This document shows, in pieces, positions 52,001-60,705 of a DNA stretch of 64,000 nt. Location: the NCBI RefSeq assembly GCF_000235365.1, contig NC_016453.1, forward strand, positions 1,302,001-1,366,000, in the 5' to 3' direction. Both the position numbers and the translations under genes were made by a program. Position 1 is the stretch's first letter, and each line of letters opens with the position of its first letter. This DNA is from Eremothecium cymbalariae DBVPG#7215. Taxonomy: Eukaryota; Ascomycota; Saccharomycetes; Saccharomycetales; Saccharomycetaceae. The notes under the pieces are model-generated. The model saw only the letters and a program-made list of their open reading frames with translations, had not been told where the DNA came from and searched no databases.

Positions 52001-54400
52001 ATTCATCAGAAACGTCATCCTTTTCTTTAAACCTGGCACTCTTTTCGATGGCCAACAATTTTGTATCATGAACAAAACATTCCCATTCAGTTGGGTGGAG
52101 ATGTTTAAGATATTCCAATAACGTTATTCTGCTTTTTGGAGATTCTTCCTTAATGATTTCTTTTAACTTTAACATAATCTTCTCACCGTAATGAGGAATT
52201 AAAACAGTGAAGGTTGGCATACATTCCACAGGTATTGGATCTGTAATTGGAGTTGATAATGACTGTGCGAAGAACGATAATCTTCTTTGAGCTTCGGAGT
52301 TTCTTGGAAAAAATTCCATTGATTTAAAAGTAGAATCATCCTGAGCTAAAAAAAATGTTGGTGATTTTAAGGTTCTCTTATCTTGATATATTGAGTCGAC
52401 TTGTTGGTATAACAATTTCTGCACGTGATCAATTGATAGAAGATGCTCACGATACATTGAAATGACAACGGCATTCCAAACTTGAGATATTAATATCTTG
52501 GGTTTGTATTTGATATCCATCTCAGATGTTGCCAATATCTTAGTGTAAATTCTTTTTGGTAATCTTGAGTAAATATTTTTCCATGGCGTTAATATTGAAG
52601 TTCCCAATGAGAACGAAAGCATAATGGAAAATATACAGTTGCAAACAATGTACCAAAGGTAAGTATCCAAAAAGAAAAGAACTAAATCAGTTAATAACAT
52701 TAAAAATAACGTTATGGCAGGTTGCCACTGACATAGCAATGCCCCAAAGAGCCTGTCTCCGCGGCATCGACTCATATCCAATATTGATAGTACTCTAATG
52801 GGATCTCTAAGTGATAACGTTAAAAAAAATATGATTCCAAGAATTTGGCCACAAAGACACATATCCATAACCCTCGAGAAAACCATTTGCTTCTACCAGT
52901 TAATTTCGGAAACGATGCAGTGAAAGTTTGAGATGAAACGTACTTTCTTTTATGCTTCCCACGTTGTAGGTAAGAAGTGAACAACCCTCCTAAAGGGCGG
53001 ATGGCAAAAAATAGAGTGGTTATGAGGGCAATCACAAATTGTATGATAGATATCACATATGCAGACTTTGAGTGTTCGTCTAGTTCAAAAAACCCAAAAA
53101 CATAAACAGATGGCCCAAAGTTTAGTATGAAACATATGATTAAACCCATCATTCGTCTTGATAGATGCTGGGCACCAGGCCATTCACGAGGCACAAAGGT
53201 CCATTCGAACACTGTGGCAACGATTTGAACCACACACGTTAAGGCGCCTCCTAGCGCAACAGCAGAGAATCTGGATTGCAATGTTGGTGGATTATTCAAT
53301 AACTGAATGTAGTTTTTGGTGTATAAAGTAGGTGCATTAAACGAGGTGAAAAACCAAAAAGTAGCAAAATGGATAATCCAAATACGATTAAAATTTGTTG
53401 CACAATGCATCCAGCTTCTGGACTCCCTATAAGTTTTGTAAAACACCTTATCCCATGCAACATCTTTCAAATATTCATAACGTTCTTCTGCTGGTTTATC
53501 GACAAGACGATCTCCATTCTTCAATACTATTCTCTCAATCCCTTCCGGGTACCAAAATAACTGGTTCACATCATCATAACCGATAATATCCTTATGATCG
53601 TTATCACGTCTCATCAACTTCCCACGCATTCCCACCTCATATATCTGGTTCCTTAAAAATTTATATATCGGCGTTACAATTTCATTCAAGTACGAAAATT
53701 CCATCTTTGAAGCTGTTTTGTCGCCAACTGTTGTTACACGTGCGTCGTAATCTTGAGCACATTTGTATACAAAACATAAACATTCAGGAGTAAATCGAAG
53801 CTGGTTCGCTTCCCCCCAAACTAACAAATAAAGAGCCAACTGCCTCGCCATTTGTGCCGGACTCAAATCCCTCATCCGAAGCTTCCACTTAAAATCAGCC
53901 GCCTTAAAACTAGAATCGTCATCCCGTTCCCCGGGAGTCATAACAATCTTTGGATGATTCTTCATAAACTCCTCTTGACGCTCCTTCCATAACTTCTGCT
54001 GCTCCTTAATCGATACCCCCTTCTCCTTCGCAATCCTCTTATTCCTCTTATGCGACTTCCCCTGCAACCGCATGTTCGAGAACCCTATCTCCTCATCAAG
54101 ATTCAACTGTGCGGCAAAATACCACTTCTTGTAGTTCGCACAGTCTCCCCCAATATACGACGCATGTAACGAGATCAATGCCGCTTGCGCCGTCGTCCTA
54201 CTCGCCCGCGAATCCAATTGCGTCAACAAGTGGTGATACATGTTTTCCTTCGAGGACTGTTGAAACCCAAATTTTCTAGCCAAATCATCAAAGATATCCC
54301 GTAGCTCACCTTTTGTGACTGGTACCTGGTTATCCTGGCACCAAGCAGGATACTGCAAGTCTGTTTGAGATAGAGTGGGGCTTGGATTCTGGAAGTTCAT
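49062..54400 (-). CDS. FKS3: FKS3, beta-1,3-glucan synthase-family protein (one frameshift)
   Basis: Fks proteins are large membrane GT48 enzymes that make beta-1,3-glucan from UDP-glucose; in S. cerevisiae Fks3 acts in spore-wall formation. The start at 54398-54400 (MNFQNPSP) matches the Fks3 N-terminus, followed by YPAWCQ and MYHHLLTQLDSRASRT. The frame breaks at an A8 run on the plus strand (52822-52829). A ninth base restores LESYFFLTLSLRDP and gives about 1,779 residues (S. cerevisiae 1,785). The central catalytic region carries GAREYIFSENIGVLGDIAAG and the KGRDLGFGSILNF block, with membrane helices on both sides. The C-terminus QPNNQDNNDT also matches Fks3. A homopolymer miscall is the likely cause of the break. 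Confidence 0.92.
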
Positions 54401-54540
54401 TGCCCTTGCTGGTCCTTTTGTCTTGGTTCGCTCTGGAGGGGCTGTCTTTGGTGAACAAAAAATACTCATAATATAAATCATAAACACTTCTAATTCATTC
54501 TTTAATCCGAAAGATGAGCAAAATAAAAGGCTGGAAGATT

Positions 54541-54550
54541 TAGCCGCCGA
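54541..54550. promoter_or_regulatory. Perfect URS1 (Ume6 site TAGCCGCCGA) upstream of FKS3
   Basis: The ten-base URS1 consensus of early meiotic genes, 141 bp before the FKS3 ATG. A CACAAAA (54553-54559) follows directly and matches the core of the middle sporulation element, though not its full consensus. This fits sporulation-linked expression of FKS3. Confidence 0.75.
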
Positions 54551-55560
54551 AGCACAAAAGAGAACAAAAACAAGACAATATCCACCACCCATCACCACGC
54601 CGCCGTCGCCGGCCCCCCTCTTTCCGCCCCTTTGGGGATGGCGCGTGTTCGCGCGCCAAGAAAAACGCAATTGAATAAAAAACGGTTTGCGGCTAGCGCA
54701 AATCACCACCAACGAATCAGCCACACACTTTTTACGGAAACAACACCCATACACCACAGCAGTCTGCAAGACCGCTGTCCCTCCTCTCACATCGCCCTCG
54801 CGAACACCACGACGCCCGCAGATGCCTTCTCCGTAGGCTTGCACGTTTATCACTTTTTATCGCATACAAAAAAGGCACGGAAACGACTTGTGAAACGCGA
54901 GACAACCACACAGAAGAACGCGAACAAGCTATCCGACGGCAGCAAAAACTTGTTCGCTCTTTTTGTGCCAAAAGGCTACTCGAAAGTGCGCTCCTATCCA
55001 AATTCCACCACACACGCACCTGAAGAATTCCTGACAGCTAACTGTAGACCGACCGCCAACGTTGCTTCTTTGCCTTATCTCTCGCATGCGGCGAGCGGCG
55101 GTGTCGTATCCTATACCAACAGCGCACTTACCCTAACAATGGTCCTTCGCATCTCCATCTTCTCCCACAACAAGCCGTGAACAGAGTGTGGCGCATAAAG
55201 AACACCCACACCTCCAAAAGCAGGCCTATGGCATTTTCACCAACCTGCGAACTGTCTGCGGGATGCTGGCGGAGCCTGCAAGACTGTGTGCGAACATTTA
55301 TCTGTGCTTTGCTTTTTCTCGAGCTCCAAATCTCATTTTTGGGCTATCTGCACCTATTATGTGACAGGTTTTCCGCACGTAAAGAATAACAATAATCGGA
55401 TGGAATGGGCTTGTTTCTCGAGGAAATTCTTCAGGTAGAAGAGAGATAGATAGGCAGAGAGAGAGATAGATAGAGACATAGTGAGCAATTTTCCCTGTTA
55501 CAGAGAAAGCCTTGGACGAAAAAAACAGTAGGAAGGCCAGCGGGGCAGGCAGACAGCAGC

Positions 55561-55595
55561 TAGGCAGACAGGCAGACAGCTAGGCAGACAGGCAG
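55561..55595. repeat. 20-bp tandem repeat (taggcagacaggcagacagc)
   Basis: One full unit and three quarters of a second, preceded by related ggcagacag sequence from about 55545. Part of the purine-rich FKS3-SCW spacer. Confidence 0.8.
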
Positions 55596-55645
55596 TCTTG
55601 TTTATTTTTCGGTTGTTTGGTCGTGCCCAAATCGGCTTACTTTTT

Positions 55646-55674
55646 CAGATGAAACGCGAACAGCGTTTCATCTG
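55646..55674. repeat. Perfect 12-bp inverted repeat with a 5-nt loop
   Basis: Arms CAGATGAAACGC and GCGTTTCATCTG around gaaca, in the FKS3-SCW spacer, 460-488 bp before the SCW start codon. It could be a dimer-binding site or an RNA hairpin; I recognise neither. Confidence 0.6.
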
Positions 55675-56133
55675 GGGAGAGCAGCAGCCAGCAACATGTA
55701 TGGTAGTAGTAGCACTGCGGAGCCAACTTGGGTGGGGGAACGAGGTCCTTGGGCCAGCAAGGCAGCAAGGTTGCCTATCTGGGCGTTTACCGGAATGGAG
55801 AAAGTGTGCGGAAGGATCAAGACGACTATTTATTGCAACTTGTTATAAACCGGAGAGAATTCATGTAAATTTAGTAGATTGATTTAAAAGGTGAATGATT
55901 TATAGAGAGGAAGGTCAAGTAAGATCTTGAGAGTTTTAAAAAAAAATTTTTGTTAGTCTCTTTTTTACCTTTCTTCTATCTACTTTACTGCTTACATTTG
56001 ATTTTGCTAACAGTAGCATACAACTGAAGTTTCAAATTCATTGAATACCAACAGGTGAGTTCCAACTACTAGTCATTCCTTTATAAATTTTTGTTCTTTT
56101 TTAAGTTAAAAGCTGGGTTCCACTTGAATAAGT

Positions 56134-57360
56134 ATGCGTTTTTCCAAATTGATTTCTACAGCAGCCTTGTTAGGAGCCACTGCTTTTGCAGTGGAAGAAG
56201 AAAAGCGGGTTAATTTTCAACATCAGCACAATGACAAGCGTGCTGTTATGTATGTGACAAACTACCACACGACCACTGTGTGGGCTGGTGTTCCGCCAGC
56301 CGCTCCTTCGCCTCCTGATGCAGGTGCTTCTCCTGCTCCAGAGAACAACGAGGCTCCTAAGGCGGAGAAGGTTGTATCTCCTTCGCCTCTTGCTGCTTCA
56401 GACTTTGGTGTCGGTGTTGGTGGTAACGTGGATGCTTCCCCAGAGTCGCCATCTTCGTCACCATCTTCGTCACCATCTCCTTCACCATCTCCTTCACCAT
56501 CTCCTTCACCATCTCCTTCACCATCTCCTTCACCATCTCCTTCACCATCTCCTTCACCATCCTCCTCCTCTCCAGCAGGTGACTTCCAGCATTCTGCCGG
56601 TAATGCCAAAGGTATCACTTACTCGCCATACAGTGCCGATGGTACCTGTAAGTCTGCTTCCCAAATTGCTTCTGACGTTGCGTCTTTGTCTGAATTCCCA
56701 ATCATTAGATTGTACGGTGTTGACTGTTCCCAAGTTGAGAACGTGTTGAAGGCCAAGGCTTCAACACAGAAGTTGTTCTTGGGTATCTTCTATGTAGACC
56801 AAATCGAGGCTGGTGTTAAGACTATCAAGGAGGCTGTCGAAGCACACGGTTCGTGGGATGACATCGACACCGTGTCCATTGGTAACGAGTTGGTCAACAA
56901 CGGTGCTGCTACGGTTTCACAAATTGCTGAATACATGAAGACTGCCAGATCTGCTTTGAGTGCTGCTGGTTACCACGGCTCAGTTGTGTCTGTGGACACC
57001 TTCATTGCTGTGATCAACAACCCAGGGTTGTGTGAACTTTCTGACTACATGGCTGTTAACGCTCACGCTTACTTTGACGTCAACACCGCTGCGATTGGTG
57101 CAGGGGCATGGCTCTTGCAACAAATCCAAAGAGTCTGGACCACTTGCAAGGGTAAAAAGGACATTCTAATCTCCGAAACCGGTTGGCCATCTCGGGGCCA
57201 ACCCCTTGGTAAGGCCATTCCATCAAAGCTAAACCAGAAGATTGCCATCGACTCCATCAAAGCTACATGTGGTAACAGTGTTATCTTGTTCACCGCATTT
57301 GACGACTACTGGAAGGCCGACGGCTCTTACGGGGTTGAGAAGTTCTGGGGTATCGTCTAA
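56134..57360 (+). CDS. SCW10: SCW4/SCW10-type GH17 cell-wall glucanase-like protein
   Basis: Single-copy counterpart of the S. cerevisiae paralogues SCW4 (YGR279C) and SCW10 (YMR305C), since its neighbours include both CWC22 and FKS3. 408 residues: signal peptide about 1-19; Kex2-type Lys-Arg at 35-36; the family segment AVMYVTNYHTTTVW; a long Pro/Ser/Ala linker with a Ser-Pro repeat at 105-140; then the GH17 domain with acid/base Glu250 (IGNEL) and nucleophile Glu346 (ISETGWP). It is probably secreted and bound to the wall. Confidence 0.94.
   Translation: MRFSKLISTAALLGATAFAVEEEKRVNFQHQHNDKRAVMYVTNYHTTTVWAGVPPAAPSPPDAGASPAPENNEAPKAEKVVSPSPLAASDFGVGVGGNVDASPESPSSSPSSSPSPSPSPSPSPSPSPSPSPSPSPSPSPSPSSSSPAGDFQHSAGNAKGITYSPYSADGTCKSASQIASDVASLSEFPIIRLYGVDCSQVENVLKAKASTQKLFLGIFYVDQIEAGVKTIKEAVEAHGSWDDIDTVSIGNELVNNGAATVSQIAEYMKTARSALSAAGYHGSVVSVDTFIAVINNPGLCELSDYMAVNAHAYFDVNTAAIGAGAWLLQQIQRVWTTCKGKKDILISETGWPSRGQPLGKAIPSKLNQKIAIDSIKATCGNSVILFTAFDDYWKADGSYGVEKFWGIV
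56446..56557 (+). repeat. Ser-Pro coding repeat in the SCW gene
   Basis: Tandem tcaccatctcct-type units (12-bp period, 6-bp subperiod) encode about 36 alternating Ser and Pro residues. Length is likely to vary among strains. Confidence 0.9.
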
Positions 57361-57844
57361 ATCTCGCAACGCTTTTTCTTTGAGGCCTTTTGAAAAACCT
57401 TTTAACTATTACTGTGAAACGGATGCTCTACATTCCTTTTATATCCTTATTATACTTTTTTAGCAAAAATCGACGCTACTGATATTTTTGAGCGAGTCCT
57501 GGATATTGGTATTGTGAGTGTTTCAGGAGTATATTCTGAACTTTTACGTTGATGCCATTACCCTCAGCTCTTCTCTAAAATCATCCCATTGAAAAGTGGC
57601 AAATAATACAATCTTATGCTCCATTTGGTTTTCTTTTTTTTCTATTTATACTTCTAGCTGGTAAACATAAAATCTACTGCTATATTTTGTATACAATGCC
57701 CTCTAAGTGACTAGCTGAGTTCTATCCATCCTCCTGCACCGTGTTAGGTATATGTTTGTTTAGAATGTTTAAGGTTACAGATTTTTAAATACCTTCATTT
57801 TTGTAAGTTCGTTCGCTAATTCACAGAAAACCTCACTTGACGTA
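57361..57844. other. Convergent 3' flanks of the SCW gene and CWC22
   Basis: 484 bp, AT-rich, with T runs near 57640-57650. No gene or structured element recognised. Confidence 0.45.
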
Positions 57845-59596
57845 CTATGATTGACGTTGTGGTTGACGGTTTCTTAGTGGGCTTCTGCTCCTGAAACGTG
57901 AATGATGCCGATCTCCAACGGCGCGTGGCGGAGTAATCGACCTAGTGCCTTGTATTGGAGAAGCAGATCTCCTCCTCGACAGTTTCAAGGAATCTTCGGA
58001 ACTGTTCTTCAGACGTGCCGTGTCACCAGCTTCGGGTGTAGTTTGGATTTTTTTATTGTCTATAATCTTTCTCATGTTTTCCGTCAAGGCTCCAAGTCCA
58101 ATGGCAGTGAAGTAGTTGATAGAGAATATGGTGTCTTCAGAGCCATCTAATGGGAATATGCCTGCAATAAATGGCTGAATATATTTCTCGTTAAATCTTC
58201 TTTGCACTTCTTGAACACCTAAATCGGCTACAAGCTCTTGGAAAATGAATTTCAAGTAAACTCTACCGGCTGCATTTGTATCTCGTTCATTTAACTGGAC
58301 CCACTGAAATAGCTCATAGCCAAGGTGATCGGTTGCTAAAAGGTGACCCCAAAATTTCCCCATATTTCGCAGCTGATTAGGTTCAAAATCCCCTATAGAC
58401 TCATATATTTGCTTAAAGGTTTGTTGAAAAGCAGCTTCCCAACTATGATGACTTGCGCGAAGTTTCTCAGCAGCAGTCCCATAAAACTTCGAATATGTTT
58501 GTTCTTGCGAACAAGTCTTTACCAGGATGTCCAGCAAAACAAGCTTCTCATCTGATTTAGGACGAAGTTTTAATAATTTATGGGCTGCTTCATCTCCGGA
58601 AAGAGACGCTTTCAGGATCAAATATATCTTCTTCCTATACTCAGTGCTATCTGAATTTGTCATATCAGTAACCACCTCCATATCTTCCACTTGTTGGCTA
58701 AGTTGCAACATGGCTTTCTTTCTTAGATCACTAAACTTTTCCTCAGTGCCAAAGAAATCCTCATCAAATTGAAACTCATCTAATCTTGAGCTGGGTTGTA
58801 GTTTTGCTGGATTTTCGAGATCAAGAACAATTCTATGGGTATTCGAGTCTTGCCCATGCAACTCTATTACCTTCTTAACGCCTTTATAGCCAGTTCTTCG
58901 AAAATACAACAAGTCTTGAATAACATCGCTGCTTGACTTACTGAGGTTACCCACTTGTAGAAGATCCCTCAGCTTCTGAAGTATCTCATTATGAGTTGTC
59001 TTACTGACCTCTAATAGATGGTACCCAGAGAGGGTCATAATAAAAGAAATCATGTCCAAGGATCTATCATTTGGGCTCTCAAACAATAAAAAGACCAGCT
59101 GCAAAATACCGATCTCATGCATAACATCATTATTACTTAACTGGCATGCCAGAGATAGCATTGCGTAACAAGCTTCCCAATTCTTCCTCCTGTAAGCATG
59201 AACAAATCTTAATAACGTCTCTTTAGATATTAAGTAACCAATAGATGGCACGAGCACTTCAAAGAACGCTATCAGTGCGGCAAAAACTACACTTCTATCA
59301 GTTTTTACTTGTCTATTCAATAACTCTAGGGCAAGAATGCCCTTTCCGCGTAAGATGTTTATTTGGAACAACTTTCTAAAACTCTCCTCGATGTTTCTCT
59401 CATGGAGCTCCTCTAAAACCAAACTAATATGCTTTCTTATTTCTTCCCAATTCTCTTTCTGCACAGGCTCTTCCATATCAAGAACCTTACTGGCTAATAT
59501 ATATTGTGCGTGTTCTTTTATATTGGGGACCTGATGGCAGCAAAGTGTAGTTGAAAGCAATCTCCAAGTTTCTTCGGGCTCTGCTTTGGAATTCAT
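57845..59596 (-). CDS. CWC22: CWC22, spliceosome-associated MIF4G/MA3 protein
   Basis: Cwc22 acts with Prp2 to ready the spliceosome for the first catalytic step. 583 residues (S. cerevisiae 577). The N-terminal two fifths are helical and read as the MIF4G domain (LRGKGILALELLNRQVKTD). The MA3 domain lies at about 310-500 and includes YRKKIYLILKASLSGDEAAHK and LGYELFQWV. The C-terminal 60 residues are Arg/Ser-rich. Its divergent start is only 72 bp from the CAB4 start. It adjoins CAB4 as in YGR277C-YGR278W. Confidence 0.92.
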   Translation of the reverse strand: MNSKAEPEETWRLLSTTLCCHQVPNIKEHAQYILASKVLDMEEPVQKENWEEIRKHISLVLEELHERNIEESFRKLFQINILRGKGILALELLNRQVKTDRSVVFAALIAFFEVLVPSIGYLISKETLLRFVHAYRRKNWEACYAMLSLACQLSNNDVMHEIGILQLVFLLFESPNDRSLDMISFIMTLSGYHLLEVSKTTHNEILQKLRDLLQVGNLSKSSSDVIQDLLYFRRTGYKGVKKVIELHGQDSNTHRIVLDLENPAKLQPSSRLDEFQFDEDFFGTEEKFSDLRKKAMLQLSQQVEDMEVVTDMTNSDSTEYRKKIYLILKASLSGDEAAHKLLKLRPKSDEKLVLLDILVKTCSQEQTYSKFYGTAAEKLRASHHSWEAAFQQTFKQIYESIGDFEPNQLRNMGKFWGHLLATDHLGYELFQWVQLNERDTNAAGRVYLKFIFQELVADLGVQEVQRRFNEKYIQPFIAGIFPLDGSEDTIFSINYFTAIGLGALTENMRKIIDNKKIQTTPEAGDTARLKNSSEDSLKLSRRRSASPIQGTRSITPPRAVGDRHHSRFRSRSPLRNRQPQRQS

Positions 59597-59668
59597 GTAA
59601 AATTAAAACAACTTTAGGCCTACTATAGGTTCATACATGTAGATATAGCAGGGCATACAAGGGATAGA
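59597..59668. promoter_or_regulatory. 72-bp bidirectional promoter of CWC22 and CAB4
   Basis: Only 72 bp separate two divergent start codons. Both core promoters and 5' leaders must fit here or extend into the partner gene. No known factor site visible. Confidence 0.6.
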
Positions 59669-60541
59669 ATGACAACAGTGGGTATTATAGTGAGAAATAT
59701 TAATGGAATTGATGTGAAAAACGTGCTAAAGCCTGTTTTTGAACGTTGCTTGCCCTACCTAAGTTCTGATCACGCTGTGTTAGATATCGTTTTATTAGAT
59801 TCCTTTAATTCAGCAGCCGCGCTCGATTCTACATTGCTAAGTTTGTACCATAATGCTAGAGATGTTTTACTTACCAAAGAGTTATTCGATGTTGGAATTA
59901 ATGTGCTTTTTAATATCCCCTCAGAAGGTTATTCCAACCATAAATGGGAGGTCCTTTTCATTTACGATCTCAAACTAAAAGATATGTTTAAACATGATAA
60001 ATTGGAAACGTTTGAGCTGGAAGACCCTATATTAGATCTGCCTGGTCCTGAAAAGGATCGAGACAAATATGAAGTAAGTGCGTTAGGAGGGACATTTGAT
60101 CATTTCCATGATGGCCACAAGATCCTGTTAAGCGTAGCAACCCTTCTAACGTCAAAGAAGCTCATTGTAGGAGTAACAGTAGAGGAGTTACTTGTGAACA
60201 AAAAATATAAAGAGTTACTGGAGTCTTTTGAAGACAGATGTCATAGCGTCTGCATGTTTTTAAATAGACTGAAGAAGTCACTGGAAGTTAAAATCGTTGC
60301 CTTACATGATATCTGTGGGCCTACAGGTAGTGTGCCAGAGATTGAAGCACTAATAGTTAGCCGCGAAACGGTAGCTGGTGGAGAAATTATCAACAAGACT
60401 CGTAACCAGAAGGGTATGAAAGAACTAGAAATTTATGTAGTCAACATCTTAGGTGGTGACGAATCGGATAGTTGGAAGGAAAAGCTAAGCAGTACTGAAA
60501 TAAGAAGACACCATCTAATGAAAAACTTAAACCGCAAGTAA
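59669..60541 (+). CDS. CAB4: CAB4, phosphopantetheine adenylyltransferase
   Basis: Cab4 catalyses the fourth step of coenzyme A synthesis: 4'-phosphopantetheine plus ATP gives dephospho-CoA. 290 residues (S. cerevisiae 305). The N-terminal half has no catalytic motif. The nucleotidyltransferase domain begins at about 134 with GGTFDHFHDGH, which contains the HxGH nucleotide-binding motif at 147-150. The second motif STEIRR (ISSTxIR type) lies at 275-280 near the C-terminus. Both catalytic motifs are complete. Confidence 0.95.
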   Translation: MTTVGIIVRNINGIDVKNVLKPVFERCLPYLSSDHAVLDIVLLDSFNSAAALDSTLLSLYHNARDVLLTKELFDVGINVLFNIPSEGYSNHKWEVLFIYDLKLKDMFKHDKLETFELEDPILDLPGPEKDRDKYEVSALGGTFDHFHDGHKILLSVATLLTSKKLIVGVTVEELLVNKKYKELLESFEDRCHSVCMFLNRLKKSLEVKIVALHDICGPTGSVPEIEALIVSRETVAGGEIINKTRNQKGMKELEIYVVNILGGDESDSWKEKLSSTEIRRHHLMKNLNRK

Positions 60542-60705
60542 GGTTATGGTGTACCCACATACAAACACAAAAATACATACATACACTGCATGCATGCATG
60601 TATAAGTACATAAGTACATATACACATGCATGAGTACTGAAGTATTTATATATATTCAATTTAAAATGATATTTGGATATTTGTTTAGCAGAAACAATAA
60701 CAGGA
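60542..60705. other. Convergent 3' flanks of CAB4 and UBP15
   Basis: 164 bp with repeated tgcatgcatg and acatacata sequence. Probably 3'-end processing sequence. Confidence 0.4.

Larger units (their letters stand above)
54401..56133. promoter_or_regulatory. 1.7-kb divergent region between FKS3 and the SCW gene
   Basis: It holds a perfect URS1 near FKS3, a purine-rich block (gagagatagatag type, 55436-55480), a 20-bp tandem repeat (55561-55595), and a 12-bp perfect inverted repeat (55646-55674). Open frames here, including one of 182 codons at 54632-55180 and the upstream extension of the FKS3 frame, show no protein-like features. Confidence 0.5.

Noticed and set aside
54401..54853. Upstream in-frame extension of FKS3 by about 150 codons
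   Set aside because: The extension is rich in Gly, Arg, Cys and Ser without similarity to Fks proteins, whereas the ATG at 54400 aligns with the Fks3 N-terminus.
54632..55180. 182-codon open frame on the plus strand
   Set aside because: No domain, signal or conserved motif is visible. It overlaps the FKS3 upstream region and looks like chance.
56050..56105. GTGAGT ... CTACTAGT ... AG pattern as a 5' UTR intron before the SCW gene
   Set aside because: The branch-point match is poor and the spacing is very short. RNA data would be needed.
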